A stretch of 64,000 nt of DNA from Bradyrhizobium sp. BTAi1 (GTDB lineage: Bacteria > Pseudomonadota > Alphaproteobacteria > Rhizobiales > Xanthobacteraceae). Where the stretch lies: assembly GCF_000015165.1 (NCBI RefSeq), contig NC_009485.1:4173501-4237500 (forward strand), given 5' to 3'. Numbering within the stretch: the stretch's first letter is position 1; every line of letters begins with the position of its first letter. Shown here piece by piece: positions 46,206-55,960 of this stretch. The position numbers were made by a program, and so were the translations under genes. The notes under the pieces are model-generated. The model searched no databases. It saw only the letters and a program-made list of their open reading frames with translations, and was not told where the DNA came from.

Positions 46206-47296
46206 ACAGAATTGAACGGCCCACGACATTGCGCAGCGCTGCCGACCTGGTTGCGCAGGGCCTCGCTGCGCCGTCCGACGAGGCGACGCTGGAGCGCGTG
46301 GCGCAGCGTTATGCCGTCGCGGTGACGACGCATCTCGCCGACCTGATCGACGCTGACGATCCCGACGATCCGATCGCCCGCCAATTCGTGCCGTCGGCGG
46401 ACGAGTTGAAGGCGCATCCCGGCGAGCGCGGCGATCCGATCGGCGACGATGCGCATGCGCCGGTGCCGGGCATCGTGCACCGTTATCCCGATCGCGTGCT
46501 GCTCAAGCTCGTGCATGTCTGCGCCGTGTATTGCCGCTTCTGCTTCCGCCGCGAGATGGTCGGGCCGGGCAAGGACAATGCGCTGTCCGAGGAGGCGTAT
46601 CGCGCGGCGCTCGCTTACATCCGATCCCATGGCGAGATCTGGGAGGTGATCCTGACCGGCGGCGATCCGCTGATGCTGTCGCCGCGGCGGTTGAAGGAGA
46701 TCATGGCCGATCTCGCCGCCATCGATCACGTCAGGATCATCCGCATCCATACGCGCCTGCCGGTCGCCGATCCCCAGCGCATCACGGCGGCGCTGGTCGA
46801 TGCGTTGAAGGTGCAGGGCGCCGCGACCTGGGTGGCGCTGCACGCCAATCATCCGCGCGAATTGAATGCCGCGGTACGGAGCGCCTGCGCCCGGTTGATC
46901 GACGCGGGAATTCCGCTGGTCAGCCAATCCGTGCTGCTGCGCGGGGTCAATGACGATGTGGCCACCCTGGAGGCTCTGATGCGCGCCTTCGTCGAGACGC
47001 GCATCAAGCCCTATTATCTCCACCACGGTGATCTCGCGCCGGGGACGGCGCATCTGCGCACAACCCTGGAGCATGGCCAGTCGCTGCTTCGCGCATTGCG
47101 CGGCCGGGTGTCCGGTCTGTGCCAGCCCGATTACGTGCTCGACATTCCCGGCGGCTACGGCAAGGCCCCGGTGGGGCCGCAATACCTCACTGCGGAGGAT
47201 TTTGTTGAGCAGGATCATGCCGCAGGTACGCAAACCCGCTATCGTGTGATTGACTATTGCGGCGAGGCGCATCTCTATCCGCCCGCGGCCGAGTGA
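46202..47296 (+). CDS. epmB: EF-P (R)-beta-lysine-forming lysine 2,3-aminomutase EpmB
   Basis: 364 residues, a radical-SAM enzyme. The 4Fe-4S site is CAVYCRFC (C107, C111, C114). The glycine-rich SAM region is ILTGGDPLML. The C-terminal QPDYVLDIPGGYGKAP matches lysine aminomutases. It supplies (R)-beta-lysine for EpmA. Start and epmA stop overlap as ATGA. Catabolic KamA is less likely because of the gene context. Confidence 0.94.
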   Translation: MNRIERPTTLRSAADLVAQGLAAPSDEATLERVAQRYAVAVTTHLADLIDADDPDDPIARQFVPSADELKAHPGERGDPIGDDAHAPVPGIVHRYPDRVLLKLVHVCAVYCRFCFRREMVGPGKDNALSEEAYRAALAYIRSHGEIWEVILTGGDPLMLSPRRLKEIMADLAAIDHVRIIRIHTRLPVADPQRITAALVDALKVQGAATWVALHANHPRELNAAVRSACARLIDAGIPLVSQSVLLRGVNDDVATLEALMRAFVETRIKPYYLHHGDLAPGTAHLRTTLEHGQSLLRALRGRVSGLCQPDYVLDIPGGYGKAPVGPQYLTAEDFVEQDHAAGTQTRYRVIDYCGEAHLYPPAAE

Positions 47297-47332
47297 AGTG
47301 TCCGGCCGATTCCGCTGACACGGAGGAGCAAC

Positions 47333-47572
47333 ATGAAGAGACTTGCGATCGCGATGGGGCTCCTGATCCTCGTGACCGATGGCGCGACGTTGGCGCAGAG
47401 CACCGGCGCAAACAGCGATGCATCGATGCAGATGCAGAAGAAGCGCCGTCAGCCGCGCCCGAGCGATCTGCCCAAGGCCGAGCAGGCCGCGGAGGACAGT
47501 TCGATGAGCAATGTCAGCAAGGAAGACCGCGAGCTCGATCGCAAAATCAAGAGCATCTGCCGCGGCTGCTGA
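47333..47572 (+). CDS. Small exported protein
   Basis: 79 residues. A signal peptide (about 1-22, GATLAQS) is followed by a Lys/Arg/Gln-rich and acidic hydrophilic segment ending in CRGC. GGAGGA precedes the ATG at 47333. No recognised family. It follows epmB by 36 bp and may be cotranscribed. Confidence 0.7.
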   Translation: MKRLAIAMGLLILVTDGATLAQSTGANSDASMQMQKKRRQPRPSDLPKAEQAAEDSSMSNVSKEDRELDRKIKSICRGC

Positions 47573-47624
47573 GCACGGCGAGCTTGCCGCGCGCCGATCG
47601 TGGACCGTGGCCAGGCTGAGCGGA

Positions 47625-48653
47625 TCATGGTGCTTCGGCGTCGCGAGCCCATGCGAGCACTTCGTCGAAGCCGGGCTCCGACACGCCTCGCATGAAGGTG
47701 GCGAGCGACATCATGCCGAATGCCCTGGCGATGTCAGGCCCATCAACGGCGAGGCGTCCCTCGAGGACGGCGCGGTGGAATTCGGCGGGCGTCAGACCGT
47801 CGATCGTGTGTTCCGGCGCGGCGCCGGGGCCGGCGGCCAACGCCTCCAGCGCAATGCCGCCGTAGAACAGCCGGGCCAGCAAACGAGTCACGGCCAGCCG
47901 AGCCAAGAAGCTGCGGCTTGGCGTCCTGCCGGCGGCGACGCAGAGAACCTTCGCAAGGTCCTCGGTCGCCGCCAATTCAAAGGTCACAATGGCTAAGTCG
48001 AACAGCGGATCGTTGCAGGCTGCGAGCTCCCAGTCGATCAGCCACAGCCGCCTGCCATCGAAGATCAGGTTTCGCGGGTTGGGGTCATTGTGGCTCGAAA
48101 CCAGACCGCATGGGGTCCAGGGAATGGCAGCGCGGATGCGAGCGAGGTTCTCTCTGTGACCATCCAATAGGCCGCGGGCAAGCAGGCCCGATCTGTCCAA
48201 GGTGGCGAGCACCGTGGCAACGATGTCGCCCGGCTGGTCCAGCGGCACGAAAGTCGGCGTCGACTGCAGCCGGTTGACGAGACCGCCGAGCTCTCGGACC
48301 AGTCCAGCTGTATTCCCCGGATGCTCGGACAGCGGTCGCGGATCGACGAAGTCCATAATGGCGACGCCACCCACCGGGTCGGCATAATGCACAGCGGGCG
48401 CTACGCCTGCCGCTGCCGCAATCGTCATGCAGGCAAAGCCGCGCCGACGGTGATGAACGGCCGTTCGCTCAGGCTCGACGCGCAGGACGTAGCACCGTTC
48501 CCCGATATCGACCCGACAAATCAGCGCTCCCGACACGCCGCCTTTCAGACGCCTGAAGCGAGCAGCCATGCGACCAGCGCCGAACGCTTCGGCGAGAGCG
48601 TGGCGTACGATCTCCTGCCGCGATGAGGGGATCAGGTCGAGGCATTCAACCAC
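47625..48653 (-). CDS. Aminoglycoside-phosphotransferase-like kinase
   Basis: 342 residues from GTG 48653, which has GGAG 7 bp upstream. A longer ATG frame (48776) starts with a non-conserved Arg/Ser-rich stretch and is rejected. The APH/choline-kinase-like catalytic loop is SHNDPNPRN, followed by the metal-binding LWLIDWELA. The substrate (choline, homoserine or another alcohol) cannot be fixed. The downstream neighbour is a convergent small exported protein gene. Confidence 0.85.
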   Translation of the reverse strand: MVECLDLIPSSRQEIVRHALAEAFGAGRMAARFRRLKGGVSGALICRVDIGERCYVLRVEPERTAVHHRRRGFACMTIAAAAGVAPAVHYADPVGGVAIMDFVDPRPLSEHPGNTAGLVRELGGLVNRLQSTPTFVPLDQPGDIVATVLATLDRSGLLARGLLDGHRENLARIRAAIPWTPCGLVSSHNDPNPRNLIFDGRRLWLIDWELAACNDPLFDLAIVTFELAATEDLAKVLCVAAGRTPSRSFLARLAVTRLLARLFYGGIALEALAAGPGAAPEHTIDGLTPAEFHRAVLEGRLAVDGPDIARAFGMMSLATFMRGVSEPGFDEVLAWARDAEAP

Positions 48654-48785
48654 GTGGGTACTCCGGCTGTGGTGAGCGCGAGAGGAGAACGTCGGGCGTC
48701 GAATGCGAACCGGGCAGCCGTCGCGCGCATCGGCAACCTCGCCGGAAGCGGCGCCGGATGGCGCCGCTTTGTTCATCTGTTCGCG

Positions 48786-49871
<1,086 letters not shown>

Positions 49872-49910
49872 GGCGGGCTCCTGCGTGTCTTGATGCGCAC
49901 CTGCCGGCAA

Positions 49911-49937
49911 TAAAAAAGCCGCCAGGTCTGGCGGCTT
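49911..49937 (-). terminator. Attenuator terminator in the aroG leader
   Basis: Minus-strand arms AAGCCGCCA (49937-49929) and TGGCGGCTT (49924-49916), loop of 4, and a T-tract (49917-49911) form a strong intrinsic terminator 40 bp before the aroG GTG. It ends the leader transcript, not the gene. Its upstream arm can instead pair with 49983-49992. Confidence 0.85.
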
Positions 49938-49961
49938 GTTCGGATATCTTGCTGCAATGTG

Positions 49962-50042
49962 TCAGATTGAGCGCGATCCTCCCGCCGCCAGCGAGCTGTC
50001 GTAGCTAAAGTACCAATAATAGCTGGTGGCGAGGGTGATCAT
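49962..50042 (-). CDS. Aromatic-rich leader peptide of aroG
   Basis: 26 codons, ATG at 50042 to TGA at 49962, too short for an ORF table. Codons 7-14 read SYYWYFSY: four Tyr, one Trp and one Phe in eight residues, then DSS. Placed 90 bp before the aroG start, it would act by stalling ribosomes when charged aromatic tRNAs are scarce. AGGA lies close upstream, but the promoter suggests the transcript begins at or next to the AUG, as described for the S. meliloti trp leader. Confidence 0.8.
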   Translation of the reverse strand: MITLATSYYWYFSYDSSLAAGGSRSI

Positions 50043-50048
50043 GCCAGT

Positions 50049-50077
50049 CCTATAGCGTCCTGCCGGCCGCTTGTCAT
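50049..50077 (-). promoter_or_regulatory. Promoter of the aroG leader transcript
   Basis: Minus-strand ATGACA (50077-50072) is 17 bp from TATAGG (50054-50049). The expected start, 7 bp past the -10 box, is the A of the leader ATG at 50042. The terminated RNA would be about 132 nt. Confidence 0.55.
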
Positions 50078-50129
50078 CCCGAAAATCGCAACCGCCGAGT
50101 CCCAGCCGCAGGTTCTCAGCCGCTGCGTC

Positions 50130-50717
50130 TCAGCCGTTGCGTGCCGCGAGCGCCATGCCGATCATCGACAGGCCGCCGAACAACAGGTTGATGCCGACCA
50201 GGAGGCCGATCGCCCACAACGCGGTGCCGGGCAGGCCGGAAATGATGATGCCGGCGATGGCGATGTCGACGATGCCGGAGATGGCCAGCCACGACCAGCG
50301 TCCCGACAATTCGCGCCGATGCTCCAGCGCGTACATGATGGTCGCGACGCCCTCGGCCAGGAAGTAGACGCCGATGACGACCGTGAGCGTCACGGTGCCC
50401 TGGACCGGCTGTGCCACCAGAATAAAGCCAGCGATGATGGCCAGCGCGGCCGACAGCAACGACCACCAGAAGCCGGGCATCCCGCGCGCCCAGAAGGTGA
50501 GCGCAAGGCCGGCGATGCCGGAGATCAGAAACATCCAGCCCAGAAAGATGGTGACTGCGAGGCTTGCGAGCGGCGTCAGGATCATCGCGAGGAGGCCGAG
50601 AACGGCGAGCAGAATGCCCTCGATGAGGAACGCCTTCCAATGCGCGCGAACTGCAGCTCCCATCTCCGACCGCATGCGTTCGAGTTCGGGGGGGATCGTG
50701 TCCTGGGGCAGGGTCAT
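50130..50717 (-). CDS. HdeD-family membrane protein
   Basis: 195 residues with about six hydrophobic helices in three repeated pairs, the HdeD (DUF308) pattern: GWMFLISGIAGLALTFWA and VIGVYFLAEGVATIMYALEHR. In E. coli HdeD is linked to acid resistance. CGGAG precedes ATG 50717; longer in-frame starts are rejected. Confidence 0.85.
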   Translation of the reverse strand: MTLPQDTIPPELERMRSEMGAAVRAHWKAFLIEGILLAVLGLLAMILTPLASLAVTIFLGWMFLISGIAGLALTFWARGMPGFWWSLLSAALAIIAGFILVAQPVQGTVTLTVVIGVYFLAEGVATIMYALEHRRELSGRWSWLAISGIVDIAIAGIIISGLPGTALWAIGLLVGINLLFGGLSMIGMALAARNG

Positions 50718-50840
50718 GGTCTCAACTCCGGTCAGGCGCGCTCGATGCCGCACGCTCCGGCAACGGACATGGTGCGGAACCGCCGCCCAGACAAGCACGC
50801 GAAGCGCATTTCGTTGCAACCGGGAGGCTGATATGCCGGC

Positions 50841-51848
50841 TCAGGCGGTCGTGCGGATCCGATTGCGGCCGAAAATGTAGATCGTCGTTGTGACAATCAA
50901 TAGCGCGGCTCCGAGCAGAATGGCGGTGAGTCCGAGCGGGACGAGCACACCCGCGACATTGCGGTCGGGGTTGAGCAGCCAGTGCCGCACCGAGGTCAGG
51001 ACGAAGCCGAGCCCGATGAAGCCGGCGGCGCCGCCGAGCAGAAGCAGCGCCCACATCCGTCGCAGCTGGCTCAGCCGCGCGCGCGCGACGTCGGTGCGCG
51101 GCGTGTGATGACGGGCCACCCGCCGCACCAGCCGCACGGCAAGTGCGATCGACGAAAAGCCGATCAGCACGCTGACGCCGCCGAGCCACAGCCGCGCCGT
51201 CGGGTCGAGACCCGAGCCTCGTTGCAGCATCAGCAGCGGGTAGTCGAACGCGGCATGCAGCGCCACCGGCGCTGCCAGCACCAGGACCCAGCTCGACCAC
51301 CGCGCCCAGTCGCGGTTGTGGCGATGGGCGCCCAGCGCCGTCCCGGTGCGGGCGATCGCCAGATACGCACCGGCGATAATGCCGAGTGCGCCATGGAACG
51401 GCACCGTGAGGATGCTGCGCAGCACGGCCAAGGACCGCCACATCTCGGCGTGCTGGACGAGATAAGCGAGGTTTTCGTAAGCGGCGAAGCCGAGGCCGAC
51501 CGCCGCGCCATAGAACACCGTATCCATGGCATTGCCGAACTGCCGGCGCCGCGACGACATCGCCGCGATCACGGCGATCTTGGCAATCTCCTCGGGGATC
51601 GACACGCCGAAAATGGCCCGCACCAGCTGCGCCATCCACGGGTTGTCCAACTGCAGTCCAACGTCGCGAAACGGCGCCCTGACGATGCCGAGCAGCAGCA
51701 CGCTGGCCGCGCCCAGCAGGAAAGCGGTCCAGATCTTGAGCGGCGGTCCAGCATTGTCGCCGGCGGCAACCACAAGCCACAGGATCAGGAGCGCCGGGGC
51801 AATGGCAGCCGTGCCAATGACGGTCGGAATGGCTTCAATCAGGTTCAT
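50841..51848 (-). CDS. PrsW-family intramembrane metalloprotease
   Basis: 335 residues with several membrane helices. The PrsW/CAAX-like conserved motifs are present: an Glu-Glu pair in VSIPEEIAKIAVIAA, AAYENLAYLV, FHGALG and the histidine in ALHAAFDYPLL. These proteins cleave membrane-bound substrates; PrsW degrades an anti-sigma factor in Bacillus. No sigma/anti-sigma pair lies nearby. The ATG at 51848 lacks a strong ribosome site. Confidence 0.85.
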   Translation of the reverse strand: MNLIEAIPTVIGTAAIAPALLILWLVVAAGDNAGPPLKIWTAFLLGAASVLLLGIVRAPFRDVGLQLDNPWMAQLVRAIFGVSIPEEIAKIAVIAAMSSRRRQFGNAMDTVFYGAAVGLGFAAYENLAYLVQHAEMWRSLAVLRSILTVPFHGALGIIAGAYLAIARTGTALGAHRHNRDWARWSSWVLVLAAPVALHAAFDYPLLMLQRGSGLDPTARLWLGGVSVLIGFSSIALAVRLVRRVARHHTPRTDVARARLSQLRRMWALLLLGGAAGFIGLGFVLTSVRHWLLNPDRNVAGVLVPLGLTAILLGAALLIVTTTIYIFGRNRIRTTA

Positions 51849-52065
51849 CTGAAATGGCAAATAGGCCGTGTTGTCCGAACATCCAATGCCGCCTGGGGAC
51901 CCAATCGCGGTTCCCATGCGCAGCTGGACGGTGATGTGAGCTGCGCGCGGCGGGCAACGGTCGGCGGCAGCGGGGCCGCCGGATCGAGATGGCCAGCTGT
52001 CAGGTCGTCGCCGGGCCCCGCGTCAGGCTGAGTTCGTGGTTTGACGCGGCCACGCGGCGAAGGGT

Positions 52066-52314
52066 TCAACAATTGCGGCAGATGCGCGTGGTGCGCGGGG
52101 CGGGACTGTCCGCCTCCCGCCGGGAAGGCGGCTCGCGCTGGCTGTCGCCTGCGGTCGCATCGGAACGGCTGCTCGGGGGGATTTCCGCCGTCGTCGGCTT
52201 CTCGACACAGCTCAGCCGCGGCACCGGATCGGCGACGCGCCTGCATTCGAGGCCTTCGGCAAAGGCAGACTGGCCGACCGCACATGCAATCATGACAATA
52301 GGAAGAAGTTTCAT
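52066..52314 (-). CDS. Small exported cysteine-containing protein
   Basis: 82 residues. A signal peptide (about 1-19, GQSAFA|EGL) leads to a mature part with a Cys-x9-10-Cys pair (LECRRVADPVPRLSCVEK) and a low-complexity tail ending in CRNC. GAGGGG lies 5 bp before the ATG. Function unknown; orientation was chosen over the antisense ORF because of the signal peptide and ribosome site. Confidence 0.65.
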   Translation of the reverse strand: MKLLPIVMIACAVGQSAFAEGLECRRVADPVPRLSCVEKPTTAEIPPSSRSDATAGDSQREPPSRREADSPAPRTTRICRNC

Positions 52315-52551
52315 CGTGCCCCTCGCAGCTTACGCTTACGTCTAGCGGCTCCAGCGGAGCCCGTCATGCAGGCATCGCGCCGGTGGCGCGGATCGGCAAT
52401 ACCCGCCTTATTTCGCCCCGAAAACGTGCAATTTTTAGGCGCGCTTTTGCGCAAATTCAAATATCGCGCGTAATCCGGCGGTGCTGTTCGCAGGCAGGCG
52501 GGCGGACTCGACGGTCTTGATGTGAGGCAGGGATCGTGGTCGGTTGCCGGG

Positions 52552-53697
52552 ATGATCTCGCCTGCCTCCCGTGCTTCGCAAGTCTCGCTGCCTCGCTACC
52601 GCCGCGTCTGGGTCGACGATGCCGTGGCCGCGATCGAGGCTGATCAGTGCCGGACAGCTGATACGCATCTGATCCGCCTCATCGTGCCGGCGCTGGCGGG
52701 CATCGACATTTACCTGAAGGACGAATCGACGCATCCGACCGGCAGCCTGAAGCATCGGCTCGCCCGCTCGCTATTTCTCTATGCGCTCTGCAATGGTCAT
52801 ATTCGCGAAGGCACGCCGGTGGTCGAGGCGTCCTCGGGGTCGACCGCGGTGTCGGAGGCCTATTTCGCGCAGATGATCGGCGTGCCGTTCTATGCAGTGA
52901 TGCCGCGCACCACCTCGCCTGAGAAGATCGCGGCGATCACCCATTATGGCGGCAATTGCCACCTGATCGATGATGGCCGGGCGCTCTATGCCGAGGCGGC
53001 TGCGCTCGCGGCGCGGCTCGGTGGTCATTACATGGATCAGTTCACCTTCGCCGAGCGCGCCACCGATTGGCGCGGCAACAACAATATCGCCGAATCGATC
53101 TTCAACCAGCTGCAGGGCGAGCGCTGTCCACTGCCGGAATGGATCGTGATGGGCGCCGGCACCGGCGGCACGTCGGCGACCATGGGCCGTTATTTGCGCT
53201 ATCGCCGTTATCCCACGCGGCTCTGCGTCGCCGACGTCGAGCATTCCGCCTTTTTCGATGCCTTCTGCTCGGGCGATGTCCGGCAGACCTGCGAGAGGCC
53301 GTCCCTGATCGAGGGCGTCGGCCGGCCGCGTTGCGAGCCGTCCTTCGTGCCGGGGGTAGTCGACCGCATGATCAAGGTGCCGGACGCGGCCTCGATCGGG
53401 GCGATGAGCGTGCTGACAAGGCGGCTGCGCCGGCCGGTCGGCGGCTCGACCGGGACCAACTTCCTGGCGCTATGCCGGCTTGCCTCCGAGATGCGCGAGG
53501 CCGGTGTGATCGGATCGGTCGTGACGTTGATCTGCGACTCTGGCGAGCGCTACCGCCAGACCTATTACGATCCGCAATGGCTGGCGGCGCGCGGCCTCGA
53601 TCCGGCCCCCTATGACGCGGCGCTGTCCGCTTTTCTCGACACCGGCGCGCCGCTCCGCCTCGCCATTCCCGACGCCGTCAATCCGCGAAGTGACTGA
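52552..53697 (+). CDS. Cds1-like PLP enzyme (cysteine desulfhydrase type)
   Basis: 381 residues, a fold-type II PLP protein in the cysteine-synthase superfamily. The lysine is about K67 in DESTHPTGSLKHRLARSL. EASSGSTAVSEAYFA, DQFTFAERATDWRGNNNIAES and the phosphate loop GAGTGGTSATMGRY closely match, from memory, Mycobacterium tuberculosis Cds1, an H2S-producing cysteine desulfhydrase. ATG 52552 is chosen over GTG 52522. Confidence 0.88.
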   Translation: MISPASRASQVSLPRYRRVWVDDAVAAIEADQCRTADTHLIRLIVPALAGIDIYLKDESTHPTGSLKHRLARSLFLYALCNGHIREGTPVVEASSGSTAVSEAYFAQMIGVPFYAVMPRTTSPEKIAAITHYGGNCHLIDDGRALYAEAAALAARLGGHYMDQFTFAERATDWRGNNNIAESIFNQLQGERCPLPEWIVMGAGTGGTSATMGRYLRYRRYPTRLCVADVEHSAFFDAFCSGDVRQTCERPSLIEGVGRPRCEPSFVPGVVDRMIKVPDAASIGAMSVLTRRLRRPVGGSTGTNFLALCRLASEMREAGVIGSVVTLICDSGERYRQTYYDPQWLAARGLDPAPYDAALSAFLDTGAPLRLAIPDAVNPRSD

Positions 53698-53781
53698 AGG
53701 GCGGCGGGAGTCGCCGGGGGCGCCGAAGCGGCGCGACGGCGACCTTAGGGGACCGCCAATGCCCGGCCTTGTGCGAGATCC

Positions 53782-53795
53782 CTGATCTGGATCAA
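53782..53795. promoter_or_regulatory. FixK/FNR-like box upstream of hemA
   Basis: CTGAT-CTGG-ATCAA matches the FNR/FixK consensus TTGAT-N4-ATCAA in nine of ten defined positions. Its centre is about 113 bp before the hemA ATG, compatible with class II activation from a start near 53830. Low-oxygen, FixJ-dependent hemA control is reported in B. japonicum. Confidence 0.6.
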
Positions 53796-53901
53796 CGAAC
53801 GACCGGCCGAACTGGGCTTTGGTCCGCCCTCGCAACAGACCATTAAACGCTTGCGGAAACTCCGGTCTTTGCGCCGCGGGCAGGGGAAGGACGATCAGGT
53901 G

Positions 53902-55131
53902 ATGAACTACGACAGCTATTTCGACCGCGCGCTCGACCAGTTGCACCAGGAGCGCCGCTATCGTGTGTTCGCCGATCTCGAGCGCCTCGCCGGCCGCTTT
54001 CCCCGCGCGATCTGGCACGCACCCGACGGCCCCAAGGACGTCGTGATCTGGTGCTCCAACGACTATCTCGGCATGGGCCAGCACCCGAAGGTGATCGGCG
54101 CCATGGTCGATGTGGCCGCGCGCATGGGCACCGGCGCCGGCGGCACCCGCAACATTGCCGGCACCAACCATCCGTTGATCGAACTGGAGCGCGAGCTCGC
54201 CGACCTCCACGGCAAGCAGGCGGCGCTGGTGTTCACGTCGGGCTATGTCTCCAACGAGACCGGCATCTCGACCATCGCCAAGCTGCTGCCGAACTGCCTG
54301 CTGCTCTCGGACGCGCTGAACCACAATTCGATGATCGAGGGCGTGCGCAAGGCCGGCACCGAGAAGCAGGTCTGGCGGCATAACGATATCGCGCATCTCG
54401 AAGAGCTGCTGCGGGCAGCCGATCCGGACCGTCCCAAGCTGATCGTGTGCGAAAGCCTGTATTCGATGGATGGCGATGTCGCGCCGCTGCATCGGATCTG
54501 CGATCTTGCCGAGCGTTACGGCGCCTTGACCTATGTCGACGAGGTCCATGCCGTCGGCATGTACGGCCCGCGCGGCGGCGGCATTGCCGAGCGCGATGGC
54601 GCGATGGCCCGGATCGACATTCTCGAGGGCACGCTGGCCAAGGCGTTCGGCTGCCTCGGCGGCTACATCGCCGCCAACGCCAATCTGATCGACGCTGTCC
54701 GGTCCTATGCACCCGGCTTCATCTTCACCACGGCGCTGCCGCCGCCGGTCTGCGCCGCCGCGACCGCGGCGATCCGCCACCTCAAGACGTCGCAATGGGA
54801 GCGCGACCGGCACCAGGATCGGGCTGCCCGGCTCAAGGCCGTGCTGAATGCCGCGGGCCTGCCGGTGATGCCGTCCGACACCCATATCGTGCCGGTGCAT
54901 GTCGGCGATCCCGAGAAGTGCAAGACGGCGTCCGACCTGCTGCTCTCCGAGCACGGCATCTACATTCAGCCGATCAACTATCCCACGGTGCCACGGGGGC
55001 TGGAGCGGCTGCGGATCACCCCGTCGCCCTACCATGATGACGGCCTGATCGACGCGCTCGCCGAGGCGCTGGTCGACGTCTGGGACCGCCTCGGTCTCGC
55101 CCGCGCGCCGCAGGCGCTGGCCGCCGAATAG
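53902..55131 (+). CDS. hemA: 5-Aminolevulinate synthase (ALAS, C4 pathway)
   Basis: 409 residues. It makes 5-aminolevulinate from glycine and succinyl-CoA, the alphaproteobacterial route to haem. The PLP lysine is K247 in EGTLAKAFGCLGGY. CSNDYLGMGQHP, GTGAGGTRNIAGTNH and YVDEVHAVGMYGPRG are ALAS/AONS-family motifs. ATG 53902 is chosen over an upstream in-frame start. Confidence 0.96.
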   Translation: MNYDSYFDRALDQLHQERRYRVFADLERLAGRFPRAIWHAPDGPKDVVIWCSNDYLGMGQHPKVIGAMVDVAARMGTGAGGTRNIAGTNHPLIELERELADLHGKQAALVFTSGYVSNETGISTIAKLLPNCLLLSDALNHNSMIEGVRKAGTEKQVWRHNDIAHLEELLRAADPDRPKLIVCESLYSMDGDVAPLHRICDLAERYGALTYVDEVHAVGMYGPRGGGIAERDGAMARIDILEGTLAKAFGCLGGYIAANANLIDAVRSYAPGFIFTTALPPPVCAAATAAIRHLKTSQWERDRHQDRAARLKAVLNAAGLPVMPSDTHIVPVHVGDPEKCKTASDLLLSEHGIYIQPINYPTVPRGLERLRITPSPYHDDGLIDALAEALVDVWDRLGLARAPQALAAE

Positions 55132-55271
55132 GCCTGTCCCAGCTGACTGTCACGCAGCCCTGTCAGTTTGATCTGCCGCAATGCCGCCAGCGCTCGCGCG
55201 GGCGTAGTCTTTTGTGATCGGGGAACAAGCCGGCTCGGCCGGGCCCGGCCGGCAAACAGGCGAGGCAGCCC

Positions 55272-55853
55272 ATGGCCAAGATCATTGAAGCGCTGCTGGA
55301 AGAGCACGGCAATATCGAGAAGCTGCTCGCGGTGCTCGAGCACGAGCTCGATCTGTTCGACCACAACCGGCGGCCGGATTACGACATATTGCAGAGCATC
55401 ATCGCCTATTTCGAGGACTATCCGCAGCGCTGTCACCATCCCAAGGAAGAGATGATCTTCAGCAGGCTGCGCGAGCGCGATCCGGCGGCGGCCGCGACCT
55501 ATGGCGACGTCGACGACGAGCATGAGAGCGAGGCGCAGCGGTTGCGCGGCTTTGCCGATGCGGTGAACGCGGTGCTGGCGGACCAGGAGATCCTGCGCGA
55601 GAGTTTCCACGCCGCGGTCCACCAGTTCATCGACAGCCAGCGCGAGCACCTGCGCAAGGAGGAGACGCTGCTGTTTCCGGCGGCCCTGCATGCGCTGCGG
55701 GCCGAGGACTGGGCCGACATCGACGCCCGCATGTCCGACGAGAAGGATCCGCTGTTCGACGGCGACGTGGCGGAGAAATTCCACAACCTCGAACGGACCA
55801 TATTGCGCTGGGAGCAGGAGGCCGAGCAGGCCCGCCTCGCGGCCGCCAAGTGA
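55272..55853 (+). CDS. Hemerythrin-domain protein
   Basis: 193 residues, all helical. The di-iron ligands expected for hemerythrin-like domains are visible: EEHGNIEKLL, CHHPKEEMIF, DDEHESEAQ and FIDSQREHLRKEETLLFP. Roles in O2, NO or iron sensing are known in the family. Its stop codon lies in a 13-bp tandem duplication. Confidence 0.88.
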   Translation: MAKIIEALLEEHGNIEKLLAVLEHELDLFDHNRRPDYDILQSIIAYFEDYPQRCHHPKEEMIFSRLRERDPAAAATYGDVDDEHESEAQRLRGFADAVNAVLADQEILRESFHAAVHQFIDSQREHLRKEETLLFPAALHALRAEDWADIDARMSDEKDPLFDGDVAEKFHNLERTILRWEQEAEQARLAAAK

Positions 55854-55873
55854 CATCCTGAAGTGACATCCTG
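55848..55873. repeat. 13-bp tandem duplication spanning a stop codon
   Basis: AAGTGACATCCTG occurs at 55848-55860 and 55861-55873. The first copy contains the hemerythrin gene TGA (55851-55853). Confidence 0.95.
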
Positions 55874-55960
55874 TCTCACCGGCGCTTTGTCTCAATTGCG
55901 CCGGGCAGGCAGACCATTATAGTTGCCCATGGGGCAAGGCACTCTTTCTCGGAGTTGGCT

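Noticed and set aside
48654..48776. N-terminal extension of the phosphotransferase to an ATG at 48776
   Set aside because: The added residues are Arg/Ser-rich and unlike the family, while the GTG at 48653 has a ribosome site.
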